Shown here piece by piece: positions 1 to 7,650 of a DNA stretch of 64,000 nucleotides. Position 1 is the first letter of the stretch. Each line of letters starts with the position of its first letter. The notes below the pieces were generated by a model, which searched no databases, was not told where the DNA came from, and saw only the letters and a list, made by a program, of their open reading frames with translations. The translations under genes and the position numbers were made by a program. The stretch lies in the NCBI GenBank assembly GCA_963753685.1, contig CAVWDE010000006.1, positions 310,001 to 374,000 of the forward strand. The letters run 5' to 3'. The stretch is from DATAOG01 sp963753685. GTDB taxonomy: Bacteria; Pseudomonadota; Alphaproteobacteria; Geminicoccales; Geminicoccaceae.

Positions 1-543
1 GGCACAACTGTCCAACAGGAGGCCCCCCGTTTCACGCAGGATCTCCTGTACACCATCTACAAGCGCCGCGAACCTCAAGATGAAAGCCTGGCGGCGGCCA
101 TCGGGCTGGTGTTTCGCGTGACCTCGGCCGACATGATCTTCACCACCGATGTGATGACCAAAAGTGGCTACATCACCCCGCGCAGCCCGCCTCTGACGAG
201 CACGGATTCCTTGACGCCCTACGCGGAAGTGGCGCTGCGCACCAGTTTCGACGACTACATCAACGATCTGTTCCTGCCGTTCTTCCAGCGGCGTCTGCCA
301 GGGATCACCCGCGACGATCTGATCTATCGCACCAGCCTCAAGAGCATCGAAGGCTATCTCGCCCGCACCAAGAAAATCGGGTTGATGCACAACGAGGATG
401 ACATCACCCTGGCCGAGGGCGAGATCGATTACCTGAAGAAGGTCTTCGGCAATCGCGCCAAAATCTATATCAAAGGTGGTCACGTCGGTAATCTGGATTA
501 TCGTGACAACGTCGCCGACATCATCAATTTTTTCACCAAGTAA
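1..543 (+). CDS. Alpha/beta-hydrolase-fold protein, C-terminal part (5' end outside window)
   Basis: The frame is open from the first base, so this is the C-terminal 180 residues of a larger protein. The end carries a GGHVGNLDYRDN stretch, matching the position of the catalytic His in alpha/beta hydrolases that sit next to mlaA/vacJ in Pseudomonas and relatives. The nucleophile Ser region lies upstream of the window, so activity cannot be judged. The stop codon overlaps the mlaA start (TAATG), implying translational coupling and a linked envelope role. Family assignment rests on the His motif and the neighbour; substrate unknown. Confidence 0.6.
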   Translation, partial: GTTVQQEAPRFTQDLLYTIYKRREPQDESLAAAIGLVFRVTSADMIFTTDVMTKSGYITPRSPPLTSTDSLTPYAEVALRTSFDDYINDLFLPFFQRRLPGITRDDLIYRTSLKSIEGYLARTKKIGLMHNEDDITLAEGEIDYLKKVFGNRAKIYIKGGHVGNLDYRDNVADIINFFTK

Positions 544-1313
544 TGGCTGGTCAGGTTCCCCCGATGCGCACGCCACCGGCCGCAGTTATGGCGCTGCTCG
601 TCAGTCTGTGTCTTGGCGGTTGCGCCGCCACGCCGGCAGAACCGGTGATCCCGCCGCACCGTCAGCTCAAAGACGTCGCCCGGCCCGGGGAGGTCTTTGC
701 AGTCGAGGTCTACGACCCGCTCGAGAGTTGGAACCGCGGCGTCTATACCTTCAACGCGCGGGCCGATCGCGCTGTCATCCTGCCGGTGGTCAATGCCTAT
801 CGGTTCATCACCCCAGAGTTCGTGCGCAATCGCATCGCCGACTTCTTCTCCAACCTGACCGAGATCCCGACCTTCGCCAATGCCGTGCTGCAGCTCAGGG
901 GCGAGACCGCGGCGCGCGCCGCGCTCCGGTTCATCGACAACGTCCTGCTCGGGGTCGGCGGCCTGTACGACATCGCGGGCAACCAGGGCGGCGTGCCGCA
1001 GGTCAGGGAGGACTTCGGCCTGACCCTGGGAGTCTGGGGGGTCGGCGACGGGCCCTATCTGGTGTTGCCGCTGCTGGGCCCGTCCAACGTCCGCGATGCC
1101 AGTGGGCTGGCCGTCGACACTGTCGGCTTTACCCTCCTGATCCCGCCCGGGGTCAGGGACAGCACCGCCTATCTGGCGACCGCCTATGGCCTGCGGCCGA
1201 TCGATCAGCGCAGCAACATCCCGTTCCGGTACTACCGGACCGGATCGCCGTTCGAGTACGACCTGATCCGCCTGCTCTACACGCGCTCGCGCCGGGCCGA
1301 GATCGCGAGGTAA
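543..1313 (+). CDS. mlaA: MlaA/VacJ-family phospholipid-retrieval lipoprotein
   Basis: Outer-membrane lipoprotein that in E. coli works with OmpC/F and the MlaFEDB-MlaC system to remove mislocalised phospholipids from the outer leaflet. A signal peptide ends in the lipobox LGGC (about residues 24-27), followed by the family hallmark DPLESWNRGVYTFN. The VRNRIADFFSNLTEIP and ANAVLQ segments are also typical. The length of 256 aa is normal. The ATG at 543 overlaps the upstream stop; a second ATG at 564 (MRTPPAAV) gives a more conventional signal peptide and may be the real start. No other mla genes are nearby. Confidence 0.93.
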   Translation: MAGQVPPMRTPPAAVMALLVSLCLGGCAATPAEPVIPPHRQLKDVARPGEVFAVEVYDPLESWNRGVYTFNARADRAVILPVVNAYRFITPEFVRNRIADFFSNLTEIPTFANAVLQLRGETAARAALRFIDNVLLGVGGLYDIAGNQGGVPQVREDFGLTLGVWGVGDGPYLVLPLLGPSNVRDASGLAVDTVGFTLLIPPGVRDSTAYLATAYGLRPIDQRSNIPFRYYRTGSPFEYDLIRLLYTRSRRAEIAR

Positions 1314-1345
1314 CTGCGCGGCCGAGGCCGCGCCGCCGCCTCATA

Positions 1346-2368
1346 TCAGAGGGTCCTGGTGACCTTGTGCAGGCTTCGCGGCCGGTCCGGATCGCGGCCG
1401 CGGGCTTCGGCCAGCGCCGCGGCGAACGGATAGAAGGCCTGGATCGCGACGATCGGATCGAGCATGGGGTGAAGTGGCGGCGGCAGCGGCAGGCGCAAGC
1501 CGCCGCCGGCGCTCGCCGAGGCGATCAGGCAGGTCTGGCCGGCGGCGACCAGGGTCTCGGCCAGCGCGGCGGCATCCGCCGATGCGGCATCCTCGAGCGC
1601 ATAGATCAGCAGCGGGAAGCCCGGCTCGAGCACCGCGCGGGGCCCGTGGCTGAGTTCGGCCGCGGACAGCGCCTCGGCGTGCAGGGCCGAGGTCTCCTTG
1701 AGCTTGAGCGCGCTCTCGGCGGCGATCCCGAGACCGAGGCCGCGGCCGACGACGTAGAGGCTGGCGGCCGGCGCCAGGACCGCGAGCCCCGCCGACCAGT
1801 CCAGAGACGAGGCGGCCGCGAGCCGCTCGGGCAGGCGCTCGAGGGCGGCCAGCAGGTCCGCATCGCGTCGCCAGAGCGCGATCAGGCGGGCGGCCGCGAC
1901 CAGCGAGGCGATGAAGCTCTTGGTCGCGGCGACGCTGCGCTCGGGCAGGGCGTGCTGGTCGAGCACAAAGGCGGCCGTGCTGGCGAGCGGCGAGGCGAGG
2001 TCGTTGACGATCGCGACGGTGAGCGCGCCCCCCGCGGCTGCGGCTTCGAGGGTCATGACCAGGTCCGGGCTGGCACCCGACTGCGAGATTGCGAGCGCCA
2101 GGGCACCATCCAGGCGGAGCTGCGCGCGGTAGCGGGTGATGGTCGAGGGCGGCAGCGAGGCGGTCGCGATGCCGGCCTGCATCGCCAGCAGGGTCGCGGC
2201 ATAGCTCGCGGCATGGTCGGAGCTGCCGCGCGCCACGGTCACGGCAAAGGGCGGCGGCGCTGCCCGCAGGCGGGCCGCGAGCGCCTCGTAGCGCTCGCCA
2301 TCGGCCGCGAGCAGGGCCGCGACCCGGGCTGGCGCCTCACGCGCCTCCGCGAGCATCCGCGAGCTCAA
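1346..2368 (-). CDS. SIS-domain glucosamine-6-phosphate deaminase-like (NagB-II/GlmS-C type)
   Basis: Two SIS domains as in the GlmS isomerase half. Visible motifs are ARGSSDHAA (about residue 47), SQSGASPD (about 95), KLKETSALHAEALSAAELSHGP (phosphosugar site, about 225-245) and a DPDRPRSLHKVT tail. There is no glutaminase domain. The family converts glucosamine-6-phosphate to fructose-6-phosphate plus ammonia, which fits as the step after NagA. The TTG start at 2368 is chosen because AAGGAG lies 6 nt upstream; an ATG 12 nt further in lacks a well-placed SD. Its 5' end is one copy of a 53-bp duplication shared with the nagA 3' end. Confidence 0.82.
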   Translation of the reverse strand: MSSRMLAEAREAPARVAALLAADGERYEALAARLRAAPPPFAVTVARGSSDHAASYAATLLAMQAGIATASLPPSTITRYRAQLRLDGALALAISQSGASPDLVMTLEAAAAGGALTVAIVNDLASPLASTAAFVLDQHALPERSVAATKSFIASLVAAARLIALWRRDADLLAALERLPERLAAASSLDWSAGLAVLAPAASLYVVGRGLGLGIAAESALKLKETSALHAEALSAAELSHGPRAVLEPGFPLLIYALEDAASADAAALAETLVAAGQTCLIASASAGGGLRLPLPPPLHPMLDPIVAIQAFYPFAAALAEARGRDPDRPRSLHKVTRTL

Positions 2369-2434
2369 TCGCCTCTCCTTCCCGGCGCCTCAAGCGCCTC
2401 CGTGAGCATCCGCGAGCTCAATCGCCTCTCCTTC
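2331..2434. repeat. 53-bp tandem duplication at the nagA/SIS gene junction
   Basis: Bases 2331-2381 and 2384-2434 match with only two differences (2340/2393 and 2350/2403), a period of 53. On the minus strand the upstream copy encodes the last residues and stop of NagA. The downstream copy supplies the SD (AAGGAG), start codon and first residues of the SIS gene in a different frame. Confidence 0.9.
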
Positions 2435-3508
2435 GATGTACACCTGAAGCAGCCGGCCGGCGCCGTCGACCACGACCAGATCGGCCCGGGCGCCGGGCGC
2501 GATCCGCCCGCAGTCGTCCTGCCCGAGATAGGCCGCGGGCAGGCTCGAAAGGCGCCTTGCCGCGTCCGCGAGCTCGAGACCTAGCGCCAGGAAATTGCGC
2601 AGCGCCTGGTCCATGGTCAAGACGCTGCCGGCGAGCGTGCCGTCGGCGAGATGGACCGCGTCCGCCCGCTTGATGGCGCGATGCCTGCCGACCGGATACT
2701 CGCCATCCGGCATGCCCGCGGCGGCGATCGCATCGGTGATGCCATAGAGGCCGGGAATCGCACGCAGGGCGAGCTTGGCGGCGCCGGGTGCGACGTGATG
2801 AAAGTCGAGGATGAGCTCGGCGTGCAGGGCCTGCGCGAGCGCCGCCCCGACCATGCCGGGCCGGCGGTGATGCATCCCGGTCATGGCGTTGAAGAGGTGG
2901 GTGAAGCCCGCGGCGCCGGCGCTCAGCGCCGCTCCGGTCTGCTCGTAGCTGGCGCAGCTGTGGCCGAGCTGGACGCGGGCGCCATGGCTTACCAGGTGCC
3001 GCAGGAGGGCGTGATCCGGGTCGATCTCGGGGGCGATCGTCGCGACCTTGATCGGCGCGAGCGCGCAGAGCTCGTCGATCAGCGCCAGATCGGGCGGGAT
3101 CGCGAACGGTGGCTGGGCGCCGAGCGCCTGCGGGCTGATGAACGGCCCCTCGAGATGGCAGCCGAGCACGCGCGCCTCGCCGGCCCGCCGCTCGCGGGTG
3201 ACCCTGCCGATGGCACCGAGCGCCCGGCGGAGATCGTCCCTGGGCGCGGTCACGGTGGTCGCGAGCAGGGCGGTCGTGCCGTGGCGGGCGTGGAAGCGCG
3301 CCATGGTACGAAGGGCGTCCTCGCCGGTCATGCCGTCGGCGCCGCCGCCGCCGTGGACGTGCAGATCGACGAAGCCCGGCAGCACGAAGCGGTCCTCGGG
3401 CACGTCCGCCCGGGCCGCGAGCGTCGCGATGGTGCCGGCAAAGATCAGCCGGCCCGGGCACCAGCCGTCCGGGGTCAGGATCCGGCCGTCGAGATGGGTC
3501 GTGGTCAT
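2390..3508 (-). CDS. nagA: N-acetylglucosamine-6-phosphate deacetylase
   Basis: Amidohydrolase-superfamily enzyme removing acetate from GlcNAc-6-P in amino-sugar or peptidoglycan recycling. Motifs: DLHVHGGGGADG (metal-binding HxH, about residue 49), HLEGPFI (metal Glu, about 118), GHS (about 182), THLFNAM (about 204) and ITDA (catalytic Asp, about 257). Length 372 aa is normal. The downstream SIS gene likely carries out the following deamination. The final residues ELADAHGGA lie in the duplicated 53-bp unit, so the original C-terminus may have been longer or overlapped the next gene. No transporter or kinase for GlcNAc is visible nearby. Confidence 0.92.
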   Translation of the reverse strand: MTTTHLDGRILTPDGWCPGRLIFAGTIATLAARADVPEDRFVLPGFVDLHVHGGGGADGMTGEDALRTMARFHARHGTTALLATTVTAPRDDLRRALGAIGRVTRERRAGEARVLGCHLEGPFISPQALGAQPPFAIPPDLALIDELCALAPIKVATIAPEIDPDHALLRHLVSHGARVQLGHSCASYEQTGAALSAGAAGFTHLFNAMTGMHHRRPGMVGAALAQALHAELILDFHHVAPGAAKLALRAIPGLYGITDAIAAAGMPDGEYPVGRHRAIKRADAVHLADGTLAGSVLTMDQALRNFLALGLELADAARRLSSLPAAYLGQDDCGRIAPGARADLVVVDGAGRLLQVYIEGEAIELADAHGGA

Positions 3509-3704
3509 CGCTTCCAGAAGCCGCCTCGCCGGTCTCTAGCATCGGTGCCGCGGCCGACCAAGGGGGCCGACCCAAAAGGCCGATCAAGCGCCCCGGCCGC
3601 GACCGACGCGTCTCAGTTGTGGATTGGCGGCGCCGCTGGTGTCAGAAACAAGGAGCGAGGAGCCGGCAGCACCCCTTTGGACCTTGTGCCGGCGGAGGAC
3701 CAGA

Positions 3705-4343
3705 ATGCCGCTTCAGAACCGGGTCACGCCGTTCGGCGAGATCGTGAGCAGCCCGGCGCGCGGCCTGCTCATGGGCAACCGCGGCATCCTGCACAACGAC
3801 GAGCGCCGGCTCGGGGCGGCGCGCTGGCAACATCCGCACTGGGTCGCCTGCCGGCTCGAGTTCAAGGGCCGGCGCCAGGAGGTGATGCGACCCGGCGCCT
3901 ATACCCAGCTGTTCTTCCTCGACGAGGCGGTGGCGCTGGCGGCCGGCCATCGGCCGTGCGCGCTCTGCCGGCGGACCGCCTACGAGGCCTTCGTGAGCGC
4001 CTGGGTGGCGGCGACCGGGCGGGCGGGCCGGCCGCGCGCGGTCGAGCTCGACTGGCAGCTGCATCGGGAGCGGGTCGAGGCGCAGACCCGCCGCCAGATC
4101 ACCCATCCGGCGGCGATCGATGATCTGCCCGACGGCGTCTTCATCACGCTTCCGGGCAAGCCTGGCGTGCCCTACCTGTTGCAGGGTGACCTTTTGCTGC
4201 CCTGGGCGCCCGAAGGCTACCGGCCGGCGCGCGAGCGACCCGCGGGGCTCGAGGTCACGGCCCTGACCCCGCGCGCGACCGTCGCCGCGCTGGCCGCGGG
4301 CTTCCGGCCGCAGCTCCATCCCTCGGCGGCGGCGGAGCGCTGA
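3705..4343 (+). CDS. Conserved hypothetical protein with PCALCRR motif
   Basis: 212 aa from the ATG at 3705, which has GGAGG about 7 nt upstream; the frame is open further upstream but without a better start. No signal peptide or membrane segment. The N-terminus (MPLQNRVTPFGEI, LMGNRG) and the centre (LFFLDEAVALAAGHRPCALCRR, about residues 71-92) resemble a widespread uncharacterised bacterial family. The CALC cysteine pair and basic residues suggest metal or nucleic-acid binding, but that is speculative. The gene stands alone between nagA (divergent) and a TerB-like gene. Confidence 0.75.
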   Translation: MPLQNRVTPFGEIVSSPARGLLMGNRGILHNDERRLGAARWQHPHWVACRLEFKGRRQEVMRPGAYTQLFFLDEAVALAAGHRPCALCRRTAYEAFVSAWVAATGRAGRPRAVELDWQLHRERVEAQTRRQITHPAAIDDLPDGVFITLPGKPGVPYLLQGDLLLPWAPEGYRPARERPAGLEVTALTPRATVAALAAGFRPQLHPSAAAER

Positions 4344-4385
4344 TGGCGGCCGGCGCCGGGCGGGCAAGCTGGTCAGCGGCGCCCC

Positions 4386-4429
4386 GACCGACTAGATCAT
4401 CCTTCGAGACCGACCAGATCATCCTTCGA
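4386..4429. repeat. 22-bp tandem duplication
   Basis: Two adjacent 22-bp units (4386-4407 and 4408-4429) differ at one base (4393/4415). They sit in the 187-bp gap between the conserved hypothetical gene and the TerB-like gene. No promoter or hairpin is obvious. Confidence 0.85.
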
Positions 4430-4530
4430 GCATGACGCGGCGGTGCTGATCGCCGCGCCCCTGGCGGCCGACCGGCGCTCGAGCGAGCGGGCGGCGGCGG
4501 CTTGGATGATCGGCACCGGAGATCAGGGCC

Positions 4531-4989
4531 ATGGGCCTGCTCGAACGATTGAGGCACATGTTGGAGCCGGAGGCTGCGGTCGCGCGCCCGGCGGAGGACG
4601 AGCTTCACGTGGCGGCCGCGGTCCTGCTGGTCGAGGCCGCGCGCATGGACGACGAGTTCGATCCCGCCGAGCGCGCCCGGATCGAGGCGCTGCTGGCGCA
4701 GCGCTTCGGGCTCGAGGCGGACGAGAGCCGGGCGCTGCTGGCGCAGGCCGAGCGGACCGCGGCCGAGACCGTCGAATGGCAGGGCTACACCCGGGTGATC
4801 AAGGAGCGCCTGGCGCCCGCCGAGCGGGTCAGCGTGATCGAGATGCTCTGGGAGGTGGTCTACGCCGACGGCCGGCTGCACGACTACGAGGCGAGCCTTT
4901 TGCGCCGGATCACCGGCCTGCTCTACGTCAGCGACTGGGAGAGCGGCGAGGCGCGCAAGCGGGTGCTCGCCCGCCTCGGTCTGGACTGA
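4531..4989 (+). CDS. TerB-family (tellurite resistance protein B-like) protein
   Basis: 152 aa, all-helical and acidic. The pattern LLVEAARMDDEFDPAERARI ... EMLWEVVYADGRLHDYEASLLRRI (about residues 32-51 and 110-132) is the repeated acidic EF-like pattern of TerB domains, known to bind divalent metal. No other ter genes are present, so a direct role in tellurite resistance is unlikely; stand-alone TerB proteins are common in Alphaproteobacteria and have unknown cellular roles. The ATG follows a poor SD (ATCAGGGCC). Confidence 0.85.
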   Translation: MGLLERLRHMLEPEAAVARPAEDELHVAAAVLLVEAARMDDEFDPAERARIEALLAQRFGLEADESRALLAQAERTAAETVEWQGYTRVIKERLAPAERVSVIEMLWEVVYADGRLHDYEASLLRRITGLLYVSDWESGEARKRVLARLGLD

Positions 4990-5037
4990 GTCCCTTCGCC
5001 CGGCTCGGGCGGTCGATGCGGCCTCCCGCTTTGTGGC

Positions 5038-5319
5038 TCAGGCGACCTTGACGTCTTCCCAGAAGCCGAAGCGGCCGGCGACCCGCTGCATCGCCGGGCG
5101 CGGGTCCTCGTAGGACCAGGCGGCCCGCTTGTGGCGCCGGCCGTCAACCACGACGTCGTAGAACTGGACGGCGTGCGGGCACTCGAGATCGTCGGCGGTG
5201 CGCGGCGTCTTCTCGAGCCACTCCAGGCGTACCGCGGCAGGCGGAAAATACTGATAGCCCGCGGCCTCGACGATGTCGTCGCTCTCGGCCACCACATGAC
5301 CTTCCAGGACGGCCTTCAT
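5038..5319 (-). CDS. DUF427 domain protein
   Basis: 93 aa. The start at 5319 (MKAVLEGHVVAES) was chosen over a longer frame because of the AAGGAGG upstream and the family's usual N-terminus. DUF427 hallmarks are GYQYFPP, WLEKTPRTADDLECPHA and WSYEDPRPAM (about residues 20-80). The fold is a small beta-barrel; function is not established. It is transcribed divergently from the toxin-antitoxin operon to its right. Confidence 0.88.
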   Translation of the reverse strand: MKAVLEGHVVAESDDIVEAAGYQYFPPAAVRLEWLEKTPRTADDLECPHAVQFYDVVVDGRRHKRAAWSYEDPRPAMQRVAGRFGFWEDVKVA

Positions 5320-5410
5320 GCTCGGTGTCCTCCTCCTTGAACCAGCGGTTCGTTGAGAAATGAGGCGCGCTCGCCCCCCTGGCAAGCTTCACGGGCGTGA
5401 TGCCGTCGCC

Positions 5411-5440
5411 TTGACATCCTCATTTGCCATTAGCAAATAT
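5411..5440 (+). promoter_or_regulatory. Promoter and palindromic operator of the toxin-antitoxin operon
   Basis: A perfect -35 TTGACA (5411-5416) is followed after 18 nt by AAATAT (5435-5440). The inverted repeat ATTTGC-N5-GCAAAT (5422-5438) lies between and over these elements, as expected for an autoregulated TA operon. The AT-rich palindrome stands out from the surrounding GC-rich DNA. Transcription should begin within a few bases of the GTG start at 5448. Confidence 0.7.
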
Positions 5441-5447
5441 ACTCCCT

Positions 5448-5705
5448 GTGAAGCTCGTGCTCACCCGCGCGGCACAACGGCGCCTTCGACAGTTGAGTCC
5501 GAAGATGCGCGCGGCGCTCGTCGAGCGACTGGAGGCGATCGCCGAGCAACCGTTCGCGAAGCACCTCAATGTCGAGCGGATCAAGGGTGAGCCGGATGCC
5601 TTCCGGCTGCGCCAGGGCGATTGGCGAGCGAAGTACCGGATCGAGCGGGAAGCGGGCGAGATGCGGGTCCTGGTCCTGGAGCCTCGAGGGAGCGTGTACC
5701 GATGA
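5448..5705 (+). CDS. RelE/ParE-superfamily toxin (HigB-like)
   Basis: 85 aa from GTG 5448 (VKLVLTRAAQRRLRQL); an upstream in-frame ATG would place the operator inside the gene and is rejected. The family core LNVERIKGEPDAFRLRQGDWRAKYRIE (about residues 40-66) with C-terminal VLVLEPRGSVYR matches RelE-type mRNA interferases or ParE-type gyrase poisons. The order toxin then antitoxin, with an ATGA overlap, is that of higBA/hicAB-type systems. Predicted cytoplasmic. Which of the two toxic activities applies cannot be told from sequence alone. Confidence 0.85.
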   Translation: MKLVLTRAAQRRLRQLSPKMRAALVERLEAIAEQPFAKHLNVERIKGEPDAFRLRQGDWRAKYRIEREAGEMRVLVLEPRGSVYR

Positions 5706-6091
5706 CCGACGCCCATGCCATCCGGCCGCTGGCCGAGGACGGCGACACCGTGCTGCTGCGCCGCGCGGATTACGAGGCGCTGATGCAGCGGGCCGAGGAT
5801 GCCGCCGATGCTGTGCAGTTGCGCGAGGTCGAGGCGCGGGTCGCGGCCGGTGAGGACGAGTTCGTGCCGATCGAGGTCACCAGGCGGCTGCTGGCCGGCG
5901 AGGCGCCGGTGCGCGTCTGGCGCGAGCACCGGGGCGTCAGCGCCCGCGCGCTCGCGATCCGGGCCGGCGTGTCGGCCGCGTACCTCAGCCAGATCGAGAC
6001 CGGCAAGAAGCCCGGCTCGTTCGACGCCATGGCAAAGCTCGCCCGCGCGCTTGGCGTCGACATGGAGGATCTCGAGCCGTGGCGAGCGTAA
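5702..6091 (+). CDS. XRE-family HTH antitoxin/autorepressor
   Basis: 129 aa. The ATG overlaps the toxin stop (ATGA), so translation is coupled. The N-terminal half (VLLRRADYEALMQRAEDAADA) resembles the toxin-binding helix region of antitoxins of this type. The C-terminal half is a lambda-repressor HTH (RAGVSAAYLSQIETGKKPG, about residues 85-103). Expected to neutralise the toxin and repress the operon through the ATTTGC-N5-GCAAAT site. The gene converges on the long minus-strand operon ending at 6171. Confidence 0.87.
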   Translation: MTDAHAIRPLAEDGDTVLLRRADYEALMQRAEDAADAVQLREVEARVAAGEDEFVPIEVTRRLLAGEAPVRVWREHRGVSARALAIRAGVSAAYLSQIETGKKPGSFDAMAKLARALGVDMEDLEPWRA

Positions 6092-6170
6092 CACTTGCCG
6101 CCTTCGGGTGACGATCCCATCCTCGCGCGCCGGACCCATTGCCCGATCCGGAGCGACCGGAGGCAACCGG

Positions 6171-6509
6171 TCAGCCGCCGCTGATCGCGGTCATGATGAT
6201 CACCTCGGTGCCCGGGGCGAGGCGGGTGGCCAGGGTCGCGCGCTCGCCGGCGACGAAGACGTTGATGTGGCGCCGGATGCGCGGCCTGGAATCGCACAGG
6301 CGGTCGCGCATCCCGGGCCAGCGGGCGTCGAGCGCGTCGATCGCCTCGGCGACGGTCGCGGCGGTGACGTCCAGGCGGCGCACGGAGCCGGGGAACAGGC
6401 GCAAAAGGATCGTCGGCAGGGTGACCGAGACCTTTGGCAGCGCGGCCGGCGGCGCGTCGTCCGGCATGGCTGCGGGCTCCGGCGTCATGGCGTGTGCGTC
6501 GTCCGGCAT
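6171..6509 (-). CDS. MoaD/ThiS-like ubiquitin-fold sulfur carrier
   Basis: 112 aa ending in the diagnostic Gly-Gly (TEVIIMTAISGG), the site of adenylation and thiocarboxylation in MoaD/ThiS proteins. The core VTLPTILLRLFPG ... VAEAIDALDARWPGM ... NVFV is the beta-grasp pattern. The 25-residue N-terminal extension is low-complexity with a repeated MPDDA. The start at 6509 has GGGAGGGG upstream. It follows the BNR-repeat gene by 20 nt. No moaE, thiG or adenylating enzyme is nearby, so the sulfur acceptor is unknown. Confidence 0.83.
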   Translation of the reverse strand: MPDDAHAMTPEPAAMPDDAPPAALPKVSVTLPTILLRLFPGSVRRLDVTAATVAEAIDALDARWPGMRDRLCDSRPRIRRHINVFVAGERATLATRLAPGTEVIIMTAISGG

Positions 6510-6529
6510 GGCGGTCCCCTCCCGTGAGG

Positions 6530-7612
6530 CTAGGCGTCGACCACCAGCGTCTCCACCGACGTGATCAGCGGCAGGTGCTGCGCGATGCAGCGCCAGCTGT
6601 CGCCCTCGTCGGCGCTGGCGTAGAGCGCGCCCGAGTTGGTGCCGAAGTAGACCCCTGCCGGCTCCAGCGGGTCGGTCGCCATGGCCTGGCGCAGCACGCC
6701 GAAGAACACGTTCGACTGCGGCAGGCCCTCGCGCAGCGCCTGCCAGCTGTCGCCGCCGTCGCGGGTGCGCCAGACCGCGGCCGAAGCACCCGGGACGTAG
6801 CGGCCCGCGATGTCGCCGTTCAGCGGCACGAGGTAGAGGGTCGCGGGATCGCGCGGATGGACCGCCGCGGGGAAGCCGAAGCTCGACGGCAGGCCCGCCT
6901 CGATGCTCCGCCACTGCCGGCCGCCGTCCTCGCTCTTGTACATGCCGCAGTGGTTCTGCTGGTACAGGCGATCGCCCGCGCCGGGCGCGCGCACCAGAGA
7001 GTGCACGCACTGGCCGTACTCCGGATATCGCTGCCCCTCGGGCAGATAGTCGGACCTGGTGCCGCGGTTGCGCGGCTCCCAGGTGGCACCGCGGTCGGCG
7101 GTATGGAACACGCCGACGGCGGAGATCCCGACCCAGATCTGGCGGTCGTCGTCCGGATGGGGCACGAGCGAATGCAGCATCAGCCCGGCGCCGCCCGGCC
7201 GCCAGTGCGGCCGCGTCGGGTGGTCGCGCAGGCCCTCGATGTGCCGCCAGGACTGGCCGCGGTCATCGCTCCGAAACAGCCCGGCCGGCTCGACGCCAGC
7301 GTAGACGCTGCCCGCAGCCGGGGCCACGGCCCAGACCGTTTTGATCGGCTCCTCGCCCTCGAGATAGGCAAGGCCCGCGCTCGAATGGGTCCAGCTCGCC
7401 CCGAGATCGGTCGACTTCCAGACCGCCGGGCCGAACCACTCGTTGCCGCCGCCGCCATAGATCGTGCCGGTCAAGGGGTCCGCCTTGACGTGGTTCAAGG
7501 GCCAGGTCTCGCAGAACGGCCCGCTCAGCTCCCAACGGCGCCGCTCCGCGTCGCCTGCCAGGATGAACGCGCCCTTCTTGGTGCCGAGCAGGACCAGGAC
7601 TTTCTTAGCCAT
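6530..7612 (-). CDS. BNR/sortilin-type beta-propeller protein
   Basis: 360 aa with repeated Asp-box/BNR motifs: KSTDLGASW, RSDDRGQSW, HTADRGATW, KSEDGGRQW, RTRDGGDSW and ASADEGDSW, spaced about 45-60 residues, predicting a beta-propeller. No signal peptide is evident (MAKKVLVLLGTKKGAF), so it is probably cytoplasmic, unlike sialidases. The sialidase catalytic residues (Arg triad, Glu/Tyr pair) are not recognisable. Pairing with a MoaD-like gene recurs in some bacterial genomes, but the role is unknown. Confidence 0.85.
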   Translation of the reverse strand: MAKKVLVLLGTKKGAFILAGDAERRRWELSGPFCETWPLNHVKADPLTGTIYGGGGNEWFGPAVWKSTDLGASWTHSSAGLAYLEGEEPIKTVWAVAPAAGSVYAGVEPAGLFRSDDRGQSWRHIEGLRDHPTRPHWRPGGAGLMLHSLVPHPDDDRQIWVGISAVGVFHTADRGATWEPRNRGTRSDYLPEGQRYPEYGQCVHSLVRAPGAGDRLYQQNHCGMYKSEDGGRQWRSIEAGLPSSFGFPAAVHPRDPATLYLVPLNGDIAGRYVPGASAAVWRTRDGGDSWQALREGLPQSNVFFGVLRQAMATDPLEPAGVYFGTNSGALYASADEGDSWRCIAQHLPLITSVETLVVDA

Positions 7613-7650
7613 TGCGGCCTCCGTCAGCGTGCCACAGCCGTCATCGGTGG

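Noticed and set aside
476..2584. A 702-codon plus-strand frame spanning mlaA, the SIS gene and the nagA end
   Set aside because: It runs out of frame with mlaA and antisense to two identified genes, with arginine/glycine-rich nonsense composition.
4531..4989. Tellurite-resistance operon
   Set aside because: Only a lone TerB-like domain is present; no terA, terC, terD, terE or terZ.
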